From: JBOHWJ01 sp050736615
GTDB lineage: Bacteria > Desulfobacterota > Binatia > Binatales > Binataceae
Direction: 5' to 3'
Assembly (NCBI GenBank): GCA_050736615.1
Contig: JBOHWL010000232.1
Span: 1 to 19,787, forward strand
DNA: 19,787 nt
The translations under genes and the position numbers were made by a program. Under the pieces are notes generated by a model. The model saw only the letters and a program-made list of their open reading frames with translations. It had not been told where the DNA came from and did not search any database. This document shows, one piece after another, positions 1 through 6,976 of this stretch (positions are counted from its first letter, which is position 1; every line of letters starts with the position of its first letter).

Positions 1-548
1 GGCGCGTAGCCTTGTGTGCCGATCATCGTTGCGTTGCTCAACGGCTGGAAATGGCGCGCGATGCCGAAGTCAATGAGCTTGGCCTGTCCGTCCACCGTCA
101 GCATCACGTTGGAAGGCTTCAAATCGCGATAGATCACTGGGGGCACGAGCGTGTGCAGGTACTCCAGCGTCTCCAGCACCTGCAGTGCGATATCGATCAC
201 CACACGCGGCTGGAGCTTGCCACCCGCCTTTTTCAATTCGTCCTCGAGCGTGACGCCATCGATGTATTCCATCACCAGGTAATGATGGTTGGCCTCGCTG
301 AAACGGTCGAAAATGCGCGGGATATGCTCGTTGCTAAGCTGCGCGAGCATGTCCGCCTCGCGCTGGAAGCCGTTCACCGCCTGGCGCTGGGTTTCCGGGC
401 TGGTGAAACTGTCAACCATTTCCGCCAACGCGCAGCGGCGCGCGGCCAGGCGCAGGTCCTCGGCCAGGTAGACCAGCTTCATACCGCCGCCGCCGATGGC
501 TTTCACGACGCGATAGCGTCCGCCGACTATGGTGTTGGACGGGATCAT
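1..548 (-). CDS. Serine/threonine protein kinase, WNK-like lysine arrangement (3' end outside window)
   Basis: Hanks-type protein kinase; 182 residues are visible from ATG at 548 and the gene runs off the window start. Visible motifs: glycine-rich loop IGGGGMKLVYLA (18-29), alpha-C Glu64 in FQREADML, catalytic loop YRDLKPSN (140-147, Tyr for the usual His), DFG (160-162) and the activation-segment GTQGYAP. It should phosphorylate Ser/Thr on protein substrates. Oddity: the beta-3 lysine of VAIK is Ala42 (CALAEM), while Lys24 occupies the third glycine of the loop, as in WNK kinases. With catalytic Asp142, Asn147 and Asp160 present, an active enzyme is more likely than a pseudokinase. It is the last visible gene of an operon with the zinc-ribbon and FHA proteins, 30 bp after the former. 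No clear ribosome binding site is seen. Its C-terminal domains are unknown. Confidence 0.93.
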   Translation of the reverse strand, partial: MIPSNTIVGGRYRVVKAIGGGGMKLVYLAEDLRLAARRCALAEMVDSFTSPETQRQAVNGFQREADMLAQLSNEHIPRIFDRFSEANHHYLVMEYIDGVTLEDELKKAGGKLQPRVVIDIALQVLETLEYLHTLVPPVIYRDLKPSNVMLTVDGQAKLIDFGIARHFQPLSNATMIGTQGYA

Positions 549-578
549 GCCGGCTTCGGCTCGCTGGCCACTTATGCC

Positions 579-965
579 TCAGGAACGCTGCCGCGCGCCG
601 CCAGCGAGCTGATTGGCGCGAGCCCCGCGTGAAAAAACCTCTTCACGAATTGCACCCGCCAAGGCGGCATTGCCCGCGCAAATCAAATGAATGATCAGGC
701 CCAGGGGAAACGCGATGCCGTAGGAAATAATCACGCCAAAAAACCATCCCAAGGCGCGCCACGGATGTCCTTTATACATCTGGCCCAAGCCTGGAATTAC
801 GCTAAGTAGCAGCGCCACCCCTGGCCGCCAATTGAGGTTGCGGCGCATCCAAGTCGTGCCATGCAGTGATGCTCCGCATTCTTTGCAAAAGCTGGCGTCG
901 GCCACCACAATTGGATTACCACACTGTGAGCAGAAGCGCGGCTTCGCAAATCGCGAGCTAGGCAT
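579..965 (-). CDS. Zinc-ribbon protein with TM2-like membrane segments
   Basis: Small membrane protein of 128 residues. An N-terminal double CxxC zinc ribbon (Cys12, Cys15, Cys27, Cys30) is followed by hydrophobic segments at about 48-63 and 71-103. The segment GLGQMYKGHPWRALGWFFG resembles TM2-domain proteins. The ATG at 965 overlaps the stop of the FHA gene by 8 bp, which suggests translational coupling; an in-frame ATG at 1055 would lie deep inside the FHA gene and is not favoured. No biochemical role can be assigned. Zinc ribbon plus TM pairs are common accessory proteins, and its position between an FHA protein and a kinase suggests a membrane-associated part of the same signalling unit (inference). 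Confidence 0.82.
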   Translation of the reverse strand: MPSSRFAKPRFCSQCGNPIVVADASFCKECGASLHGTTWMRRNLNWRPGVALLLSVIPGLGQMYKGHPWRALGWFFGVIISYGIAFPLGLIIHLICAGNAALAGAIREEVFSRGARANQLAGGARQRS

Positions 966-2271
966 GGAAGGTAAGTGCGGCGTCACCCAGCCTAAAGGAA
1001 TCTCCGTCGGCCATTTGTGCTTCGCTGACGCGCCGCCCGTCAACCCAAGTGCCATTCTGGCTGGTCAAGTCACGCAATTTGAGGCGGCCCTGCGCGACCT
1101 CCAGCGCGGCATGATGGCGCGAAACCGAGCCGTCATTCAACACAATATCATTATCGAGCGCACGTCCGACGCGGATTGTCGCGGCGGCACGGAGCGGAAA
1201 ACGCTCGCCACTCATTCCCACCAGGTATGGCCCCGCCCCCGCGCCGCTCGAGCGAAGCGACGACGCCGGCGTGGCGACCGCGATCGTGGCTCCGCCCGCT
1301 TGCGCGGCCTGTAGCACCGGCTGTTCGGCGCTGCGCGGCGCTTGGGCGCCCGGCCGCAGATGAAATACCAGTTCGTAGTTGCCGATATGTATGTGATCGC
1401 CTTCGTTGAGCGGCGCCGTCTCGACGCGGCTGCCGTTAACCCGTGTGCCGTCCTGAACCGCGAGATTACGAATGAGATATTCGGTGCCACGCCGTTCAAT
1501 CACGGCATGGCGCGCCTGCACGCCGGTATCGCCGAAGAGGCCGACCGGATTTTCCTCCGCCCGCCCAATCATCGTGGCCGCTGTCTCGAGACGGAATTGT
1601 CGTCCGCGCAGCCGTCCCTCGGTGACCGCCAGCCACGCCGTTTTAGTCAGTTCCTGTACCAGCCCAATAAACAAACCGATGGCAAGGCCGAGTACGCTCA
1701 AGCCCACCAATCGGGGCAACATGCCACCACCACTCAAGACCGTAATCGGATCGAAAAAGAACCCGCCGATAAAGCCGCCGATAAGTCCGCCCAGCGCCCC
1801 CTTGATCGCCTTATTGGACGATGAGGATGCTATGCCAACACCGGCGCCCAGCAAAAGACCCATCAAGGTCCATCCAGCGGCGCGGCCGAGCATCAGCAAT
1901 CCAAAAGATCCCTGCTGCCCACGGCCCCAGCCGCTGAGCTCCAGGAAATAGCCGAAGACAAAATCGGACGGAAACATCGCGATTAGTCCGAGAATGAAAC
2001 ACACGACGAATCCAACGATGCAGCGGCGCTTCACCGCCGGCGTCCACGAGAGCGTCTGCAAGTCGGCCGCGTTGATCAGCCCGCCGATGCATCCGGAGAG
2101 AATCGCCCATGTCACGAAGCTCGCGACTGCCACGCCAATAGTTGTCGGATCGGTGATTGAGCGGCCGTGAGTGGTGATTTCGACGGGCAGCCATCCGACC
2201 GCGCCGCCAATCAGGCCGGCGCCAGCCTTGAAGCTCAGCTCGCGCCGATCCATCGCGATGTTCGTCGACAT
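958..2271 (-). CDS. Polytopic membrane protein with two C-terminal FHA domains
   Basis: Membrane protein of 437 residues from ATG at 2271, preceded by GGTGGA five bases upstream; a GTG at 2280 is an alternative start. About five or six hydrophobic Gly-rich segments lie between 43 and 207, including a glycine-zipper stretch at 159-171. Two cytoplasmic-type FHA domains follow, at about 227-306 and 362-436, joined by an Ala/Pro-rich linker. FHA domains bind phosphothreonine. The second has the canonical residues: Arg370 (VGR), Ser384-Arg385-His386 and Asn406-Gly407-Thr408. The first has GR (236-237) but Ala253 for the Ser and Asp274 for the Asn, so canonical phosphothreonine binding is doubtful. 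It is first in the operon with the zinc-ribbon protein and the kinase, so it is a likely kinase substrate or reader anchored in the membrane. Confidence 0.9.
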   Translation of the reverse strand: MSTNIAMDRRELSFKAGAGLIGGAVGWLPVEITTHGRSITDPTTIGVAVASFVTWAILSGCIGGLINAADLQTLSWTPAVKRRCIVGFVVCFILGLIAMFPSDFVFGYFLELSGWGRGQQGSFGLLMLGRAAGWTLMGLLLGAGVGIASSSSNKAIKGALGGLIGGFIGGFFFDPITVLSGGGMLPRLVGLSVLGLAIGLFIGLVQELTKTAWLAVTEGRLRGRQFRLETAATMIGRAEENPVGLFGDTGVQARHAVIERRGTEYLIRNLAVQDGTRVNGSRVETAPLNEGDHIHIGNYELVFHLRPGAQAPRSAEQPVLQAAQAGGATIAVATPASSLRSSGAGAGPYLVGMSGERFPLRAAATIRVGRALDNDIVLNDGSVSRHHAALEVAQGRLKLRDLTSQNGTWVDGRRVSEAQMADGDSFRLGDAALTFHA

Positions 2272-2438
2272 CCGTTCCACCGGTCAATATTACAATCGGT
2301 GCCGTCCATGATAATACGCCCATAACAGCCCTAAATCTCACGGCAGCGTTACTGCGTCATCGCCTCGCGGGTTGCCCATGGATGAGCAAAGTTGCATCAT
2401 CCGAAGCGCAATCGCTCAGATTTACCAGGAGATGGTGC

Positions 2439-3677
2439 ATGGCTGACAAATCCCTCATCCCGGAACCGTTCGGACCGCTGCAAGGGGTTCGTATAGTGTC
2501 GACCGGCTCGCTGATTGCTCAACCGTTCGCTGCGGAACTGGCGGCTGAAATGGGGGCCGAGGTGATCCAGGTGGAACGGCCCGGTAATGGCGATGTCGGC
2601 TGGCGCACCTTGGGGATTCAAATCGACGGTATTGACGGCGGTCCCGGAGTTGCCAGCAGTTGGCTGCAGGAACGCCGCAACGTGCTCGGTGTGTCGCTGG
2701 ATTTTTCCAAGCCGCGCGGGCGCGAACTCTTCCTCAAGCTCGCGGACACCTGCGACATTTGGATGGAGAGCTCCAAGCCCGGCAGCTATCCGCGCTGGGG
2801 CCTCGACGATGACGCTGTGCGCCATAACAATCCCAAATTGGTCATCGTTCACGTCTCCGGCTATGGCCAGTACGGCCATCGCGATTACGTCCATCGCGCT
2901 TCCTATGACGTCGTGGGCCAGGCCTTTGGCGGCATCATGTATCAGACCGGCTACCCGGATAATCCGCCAAGCCGCGCGGCACCCTGGACCGGCGACTATA
3001 TCACGGCGCTGTTCACGCTGTGGTCGTCGCTGGCGGGCCTTACCTACGCGCGCGCTCATGGCAAAGGCCAGTCGGTGGACCTGGCTCAATACGAAGCCAT
3101 CCATCGTGTGATCGGCGGCACCATGATTGAGTATTTTCAAAAAGGGCTGGTACGCGAACGCACTGGCAACAAGGCACAAGGCTTTCAGCCGCTCGACAGC
3201 TTCCAGACCAGGGACGGATGGATCGTGATGGGCGCGCTGACCGAAGTTTACAACCGTCTCCTGAAGACGATCGGACTGGATTCCGCCGATCCTCGATGGC
3301 AGAGTGCGCGCACTAATCTTGAATCGATCGAGGGAATTGAATTCGACGCGATTTTGCGCGGTTGGATCAATGAGCGCTCCACGGTTGAGGTGGTGCGTAT
3401 TTTCAACGAAGCGCAGGTCCCGTGCGCGCCAATTATGACGGCCAAAGACATGGCTGAGGATCCGCACTACCAGGCGCGCGGCGTGCATGCGGAATGGGAA
3501 GATGCGCAGGTTGGACATCTCAAGGGCATTGGTGTCGTGCCGAAGTTCTCGGACACGCCGGGCCGGATTTGGCGGGGTACGGTGCGGGTCGGGCATGATA
3601 ACCAGCGAGTCTATGGTGATTTGCTCGGCCTTAAGCCGGCGGAACTGGAAGCGCTCAAGCGCGAACAAGTCATCTAG
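2439..3677 (+). CDS. CoA transferase, family III (CaiB/BaiF)
   Basis: 412 residues, the usual family length. It starts at ATG 2439, preceded by a strong AGGAG at 2427-2431; an in-frame ATG at 2382 lacks such a site. Family III enzymes move CoA between acyl-CoA thioesters and carboxylic acids through an aspartyl anhydride; Asp186 in PWTGDYITALF fits the catalytic Asp position. Other family features are the opening GPLQGVRIV, AAEMGAEVIQVERP (35-48), and GKGQSVDLAQYEA. The substrate cannot be read from sequence; carnitine, oxalate, succinyl or aromatic acids are all known for the family. The gene stands alone between a divergent signalling operon and an inverted-repeat element whose first base completes its TAG stop. 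Confidence 0.92.
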   Translation: MADKSLIPEPFGPLQGVRIVSTGSLIAQPFAAELAAEMGAEVIQVERPGNGDVGWRTLGIQIDGIDGGPGVASSWLQERRNVLGVSLDFSKPRGRELFLKLADTCDIWMESSKPGSYPRWGLDDDAVRHNNPKLVIVHVSGYGQYGHRDYVHRASYDVVGQAFGGIMYQTGYPDNPPSRAAPWTGDYITALFTLWSSLAGLTYARAHGKGQSVDLAQYEAIHRVIGGTMIEYFQKGLVRERTGNKAQGFQPLDSFQTRDGWIVMGALTEVYNRLLKTIGLDSADPRWQSARTNLESIEGIEFDAILRGWINERSTVEVVRIFNEAQVPCAPIMTAKDMAEDPHYQARGVHAEWEDAQVGHLKGIGVVPKFSDTPGRIWRGTVRVGHDNQRVYGDLLGLKPAELEALKREQVI

Positions 3678-3834
3678 CAGGGGGTTGAAAAATCACAGCC
3701 CGCACCCCCTCAATCTTCTCCCCCGCAAAAAGAGCGGGGGAGAAGATTGAGGGAAGAAGCCATTTTTTCTCCAGGGTGTTGAGGCCGGTCAGGCGTGCAA
3801 TTGTGATGATCATGCTTTTTTCAACACCCTGCTA
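3675..3834. mobile_element. MITE-like element with terminal inverted repeats
   Basis: The ends TAGCAGGGGGTTGAAAAA (3675-3692) and TTTTTCAACACCCTGCTA (3817-3834) are inverted repeats with one mismatch in 18. They enclose about 120 bp with no ORF, a strong internal palindrome (3707-3753), and a third partial copy of the end motif, CAGGGTGTTGAG, near 3772-3783. The TA at each extreme end could be a TA target duplication, as made by IS630/mariner-type transposases. No transposase is present in the window, so any movement would be in trans. Boundaries and family are inferred from the repeats alone. Confidence 0.6.
3707..3753. repeat. Perfect 20-bp hairpin inside the inverted-repeat element
   Basis: The 20-nt arm at 3707-3726 is exactly complementary to 3734-3753, around a 7-nt A-rich loop (AAAAAGA). 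The arms contain a CTCCCCCGC / GCGGGGGAG core like common REP-type palindromes. It lies 30 bp after the CoA-transferase stop and could also end that transcript, but no U-tract follows directly on the + strand. Confidence 0.85.
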
Positions 3835-3873
3835 AGGGCTCTGATGGACGACCCTGCGGGCTCGCTCGCCGCG

Positions 3874-4887
3874 TCAGTGCGCCTTCACGTAATCGGCGAG
3901 CTCCTGCAGATATCGCTTTTTTTCGTGATCGGAAATGAACGCGGCAGTGAAGCCGTTGGCGGCGAGTTCGCAAATCTGTTCACGGCTTAAATCGAGCGCC
4001 GCTTGCGCGGCGATGTAATTCTCGCCCACGTATCCCCCAAAATAGGCGGGATCGTCGGAATTTATCGTGACCATCAAGCCGGCTTCGAGCAAGCGCTTGA
4101 GATTATGACGCGCCATCGAGGAGAAAACTCCGAGCCGCACATTTGAAAGGGGACACACCGTGAGCGGGATTTGCCGCGCCGCCAGATCAGCGGTCAAGGC
4201 TGGGTCTTCGAGTGCGCGCACGCCATGGTCGATCCGTTCGGCACCTAAAATATCGAGCGCCTGGCGGATATAATCCGGCGGCCCCTCTTCGCCGGCATGC
4301 GCGACCACGTGCAAGCCTGCTTCCCGCGCACGAGCGAACACGCGCGCGAATTGCGCCGGCGGATGGCCGGCCTCCGCCGAATCCAGGCCGACCCCAGCCA
4401 GCCATTGCTTGAACGGCAGCGCCTGTTCGAGCGTTTTCATCGCGTCAGCTTCGGCGCGATCGCGCAAAAAGCACATGATAAGGCGGTTGCTGATACCGTA
4501 AGTGTCGCGGCTTTCCTCGAGTGCCTGATGAATGCCGCCAAACGCGGTCTCAAACGTCACGCCGCGCGCGGTATGTGATTGTGGATCGAAGAAAACTTCG
4601 GCGTGGCGCACGTTATCACGCGCCGCACGGGCCAAATATGCCCGCGTCAGATCATAAAAATCACGCGCGGTGACCAGCGTGGCGGTAGCTTGGTAATAAA
4701 GATCGAGAAACGATTGCAACCCGCTGAATTGATACGAAGCGCGCAACTCCGCGGCCGAATTCCAGCGCAAGTTGAGGCCGTTGCGGCGCGCCAGAGTGAA
4801 CATCATCTCGGGTTCGAGCGTTCCCTCCAGATGCAGATGCAGTTCCACCTTGGGCAAGCCGTTGATGAATGTCCGCAGGTTGATCAT
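3874..4887 (-). CDS. Adenosine/adenine deaminase (adenine deaminase subtype likely)
   Basis: Zinc-dependent purine deaminase of the amidohydrolase superfamily, 337 residues from ATG 4887. Metal and catalytic residues are visible: HLHLEG (His17, His19), HAGEE (His197, Glu200), His221 in RIDHGV, and SDDP (Asp278, Asp279). The segment NSDDPAYFGGYV is typical of the adenine-deaminase branch (Aah1-like), whereas classical adenosine deaminases tend to have TDDP followed by other residues. The likely reaction is therefore adenine to hypoxanthine plus ammonia. The divergent neighbour is a hypoxanthine phosphoribosyltransferase, which would turn that product into IMP. ATGs at 4905 and 4950 are in frame; 4950 would run into the neighbour, so 4887 is chosen, placing HxH at the usual distance from the N-terminus. 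Confidence 0.9.
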   Translation of the reverse strand: MINLRTFINGLPKVELHLHLEGTLEPEMMFTLARRNGLNLRWNSAAELRASYQFSGLQSFLDLYYQATATLVTARDFYDLTRAYLARAARDNVRHAEVFFDPQSHTARGVTFETAFGGIHQALEESRDTYGISNRLIMCFLRDRAEADAMKTLEQALPFKQWLAGVGLDSAEAGHPPAQFARVFARAREAGLHVVAHAGEEGPPDYIRQALDILGAERIDHGVRALEDPALTADLAARQIPLTVCPLSNVRLGVFSSMARHNLKRLLEAGLMVTINSDDPAYFGGYVGENYIAAQAALDLSREQICELAANGFTAAFISDHEKKRYLQELADYVKAH

Positions 4888-4917
4888 GTTACCCGTCCGT
4901 AACATAACATCACAGAT

Positions 4918-5424
4918 GTGAAGCTGGAACTTAGGTTCTCCGAAGCGCAAATCAAGGCCGCCGTTAGCCGGATCGCTCGTGAGATGTCCGAGAGCTACGG
5001 CGCGAGCTGCCCCTTGCTGGTGGGAGTGCTCAAAGGCTCCTTCGTCTTCATGGCGGATCTGGTGCGCGAGCTTACGATTCCGTTCGAGATCGATTTCATG
5101 CGCGCACGGTCATACGGCAACGCCACTGTTTCAAGCGGCAGCGTGCAAATTCTCAAGGACGTTGAGACCAGCCTGCACCACCGTCATGTCGTGGTGATCG
5201 AGGATATCGCGGACACCGGCCTGACTCTCGACACGGTGGTGGCGCGGCTGCGCGCGGGAGCGCCCGCCTCGGTGAAACGATGCGCCCTGTTGGTGCGCGA
5301 AGGCTGCGCACCGCCCGATTTTACCGGATTGCGCGTGGGCGCGGGCTTTATGGTCGGTTACGGCATCGACTACGCCGAACAAAATCGCGGCCTGCGCGAC
5401 ATCTACCAGCTCGTCGAGCCCTGA
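4918..5424 (+). CDS. hpt: Hypoxanthine phosphoribosyltransferase
   Basis: Type I phosphoribosyltransferase, 168 residues. It makes IMP (or GMP) from hypoxanthine (or guanine) and PRPP. Visible motifs: VLKGSFVFMADL (37-48), the flexible-loop region ARSYG, the PRPP-binding signature VVVIEDIADTGLTL (91-104) and the C-terminal purine/Mg region VGYGIDYAEQNRGLRDIYQL (146-165), where the usual Y-R-N is Q-N-R. The GTG at 4918 is chosen because the normal N-terminal helix (FSEAQIKAAVSRIAREM) starts there; no ribosome binding site is seen, so a short-leader or leaderless message is possible. It is divergent from the purine deaminase and convergent with the cupin-like gene 15 bp downstream. Confidence 0.92.
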   Translation: MKLELRFSEAQIKAAVSRIAREMSESYGASCPLLVGVLKGSFVFMADLVRELTIPFEIDFMRARSYGNATVSSGSVQILKDVETSLHHRHVVVIEDIADTGLTLDTVVARLRAGAPASVKRCALLVREGCAPPDFTGLRVGAGFMVGYGIDYAEQNRGLRDIYQLVEP

Positions 5425-5439
5425 CCCCGATGGATAATG

Positions 5440-5856
5440 TCAGGCGGACGCAGGGGGAGTCGCGTCGACGATCTCGAACTGGCGCACGTCGTCAGGCTCG
5501 TCCGAATAAACCGCCAGCGCCGTGGTCTCCTGCCCGATAAAGGCGCTATGCGGCTTGCCGGTCGGATTCATCCCGTAGTCATTGGGAAAACGGATTTGCT
5601 CACCGGCGTGATTGCAATAGCCGCCTGCGAGAATATAGACGTGTTCCTCGGAGCGCGCGACCGCGACCAGCTTGATTAGTTTGCCTTCAGGCGGGCTGAA
5701 CCTGACGATAAAAGCGATACCCTGGCCTTCGGCGCGGCGATCGCTCAGCATCTTGAGCTGGACCAGTTCGCGCCCATCATGCACCGAATCCGCCCCGTAA
5801 AACGGGTTGCCGGGCGTCCACGGCAGTTGCGCGGTAGTGCTCAAAGTCGATTTCAT
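5440..5856 (-). CDS. Cupin-like small protein of unknown function
   Basis: 138 residues from ATG 5856, with GGAGG 8 bases upstream. The middle (about 47-116) has the rhythm of a single cupin barrel: FIVRFSPPEGKLIKLVAVARSEEHVYILAGGY, then GEQIRFPNDYGMNP and a final GKPHSAFIGQETTALAVY. His72 and His103 are possible metal ligands, but the full cupin metal motif is not clear. Family members of this size are often ChrR-like or small dioxygenase-like proteins; no function is assigned. It lies after the LLM oxidoreductase on the same strand with a 135-bp gap containing a palindrome. Confidence 0.75.
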   Translation of the reverse strand: MKSTLSTTAQLPWTPGNPFYGADSVHDGRELVQLKMLSDRRAEGQGIAFIVRFSPPEGKLIKLVAVARSEEHVYILAGGYCNHAGEQIRFPNDYGMNPTGKPHSAFIGQETTALAVYSDEPDDVRQFEIVDATPPASA

Positions 5857-5956
5857 GATTGGTCCTCCATTCCCGCCAGTTCACCCTCAGGTTGGCGCCG
5901 GATCGGCTCAAACCTAAGTGACGATACGGCAGTGAAGCGATCAATGTCAATCAACA

Positions 5957-5974
5957 TATCAGCTTGCGCTGATA
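5957..5974. promoter_or_regulatory. Palindrome TATCAGC-ttgc-GCTGATA, candidate operator
   Basis: Perfect 7-bp arms with a 4-bp spacer, in the gap between the LLM gene end (5992) and the cupin-like gene start (5856), about 100 bp upstream of the latter. No T-run follows on either strand, so a terminator is less likely than a dimeric repressor site. The right arm is part of CTGATAAG, which recurs in two other gene leaders nearby. Confidence 0.4.
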
Positions 5975-5991
5975 AGTGCATTCGGGATTTC

Positions 5992-6816
5992 CTACACGGC
6001 GGCTTTCGCCATGAAGGTCGCGGCTTGCGCGATGAACTCGCGCTCGCTCGCGTACCGGCCGAGGTCGAGGATGAAATAAGTGGCGCCCGCGTCACGTTCC
6101 GCCTCAATCCGTGCTCGGGCCGCGGCGGGATCCTCTGGCTTGAGCAGGCGTCTGACAATCACCTCGAGCTCGGTGCGTCCCCGTTCGCGGGCTTTTTGTT
6201 GCAGCGTCTTTACGATTGGCGCGAGCTTCTCGGCAGGGAGCATCGGGTGCCATCCCTGCCCGAATTCGAGCGCACGCTCGAGCGCCCGCTCGCCGTTGCC
6301 GCCAACCCAGATTGGCGGGCGCCGAGGTTTGGGCAAAAACATGAAGGCGGGAAAACTCAGTTGATCGCCGCTAAACGCCTCAGCTTCATGCGCGAACAGA
6401 TGATTGATGACGCGCAGCGTCTCATTCGTGATACGTCCGCGTTTGCGGCGGTCAACGCCGAGCACCTGGAATTCATGCTTCATCCATCCGACCCCGACGC
6501 CGAGAATCATGCGTTCGCCGGAAAGTTCCTGGATAGTCGCGATCTGTTTGGCGGTCAGCACCGCCGGACGATAGGGCAGCACCAGCACCGAGATGCCCAG
6601 CCGTATGCGGGTAGTCGCACCAGCCACGTAGGCCAGCGTGGTCAATACGTCAAGATAACGGCCGCCGGAACCTTCGATGTCGTCCGGGGGAATACACAAG
6701 TGATCGGAGACGAATAGCGCGTCAAAACCGAGGTCCTCGGCCGCGCGTGCGCAGGCATTGATCGTGGTGCGCGTCGACTGTGGTCCCATGTTGCGAATGG
6801 CGACTCCGTATTTCAT
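5992..6816 (-). CDS. LLM-class (luciferase-like) F420-dependent oxidoreductase
   Basis: 274 residues from ATG 6816, with AGGAG 8 bases upstream. Bacterial luciferase-like TIM barrel; the sequence pattern fits the F420-dependent branch: FDALFVSDHLCIPP, RIRLGISVLVLPYRPAVLTAK, GERMILGVGVGWMKHEF and KPRRPPIWVGGNGERALERA. Such enzymes transfer hydride between reduced deazaflavin (or FMN) and an organic substrate in the cytosol. The substrate is unknown. An FMN-dependent monooxygenase is the alternative. It is divergent from the TetR gene with a 160-bp gap, a common layout for a regulator and its target. Confidence 0.9.
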   Translation of the reverse strand: MKYGVAIRNMGPQSTRTTINACARAAEDLGFDALFVSDHLCIPPDDIEGSGGRYLDVLTTLAYVAGATTRIRLGISVLVLPYRPAVLTAKQIATIQELSGERMILGVGVGWMKHEFQVLGVDRRKRGRITNETLRVINHLFAHEAEAFSGDQLSFPAFMFLPKPRRPPIWVGGNGERALERALEFGQGWHPMLPAEKLAPIVKTLQQKARERGRTELEVIVRRLLKPEDPAAARARIEAERDAGATYFILDLGRYASEREFIAQAATFMAKAAV

Positions 6817-6923
6817 GAATCTGCTCCTAAAAAATACCGGCGCTGCTAATTGAAACGCATGACGATTGCCTGAGACACGTTCACGTTAAATCATATGGCG
6901 CCGGGATTCATCCGAGTCGCCCG

Positions 6924-6950
6924 CGCCGATCGCTGATATGCCGCTCGGCG
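6924..6950. promoter_or_regulatory. Imperfect inverted repeat upstream of the TetR gene
   Basis: CGCCGATCG (6924-6932) and CGCTCGGCG (6942-6950) pair at 8 of 9 positions around a 9-bp spacer. They sit 27 bp before the TetR start and in the divergent LLM/TetR gap. TetR regulators often repress their own promoter from such sites. The assignment is by position only. Confidence 0.3.
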
Positions 6951-6976
6951 AGTCTGATAAGCTTCAAGGAGGATTC

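Noticed and set aside
1..548. Reading the kinase as a pseudokinase because the beta-3 lysine is missing
   Set aside because: The catalytic Asp, Asn and DFG are intact and a lysine is present at the WNK loop position, so loss of activity is not the simplest reading.
12..632. A 206-codon open frame on the + strand
   Set aside because: The opposite strand encodes unmistakable kinase motifs.
2397..3668. A 423-codon open frame on the minus strand opposite the CoA transferase
   Set aside because: It mirrors a clear family III CoA transferase, has no recognisable domain, and such long antisense frames are common in GC-rich coding DNA.
4888..4950. Longer N-terminus for the purine deaminase starting at 4950
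   Set aside because: It would overlap the start of hpt and put extra residues before the conserved N-terminal HxH; 4887 gives the normal distance.
5957..5974. Terminator for the LLM gene
   Set aside because: The palindrome has only 7-bp arms, and no T-run follows on the minus strand.
5779..6717. A 312-codon open frame on the + strand
   Set aside because: Antisense to the LLM oxidoreductase and part of the cupin-like gene; no motif or ribosome binding site.
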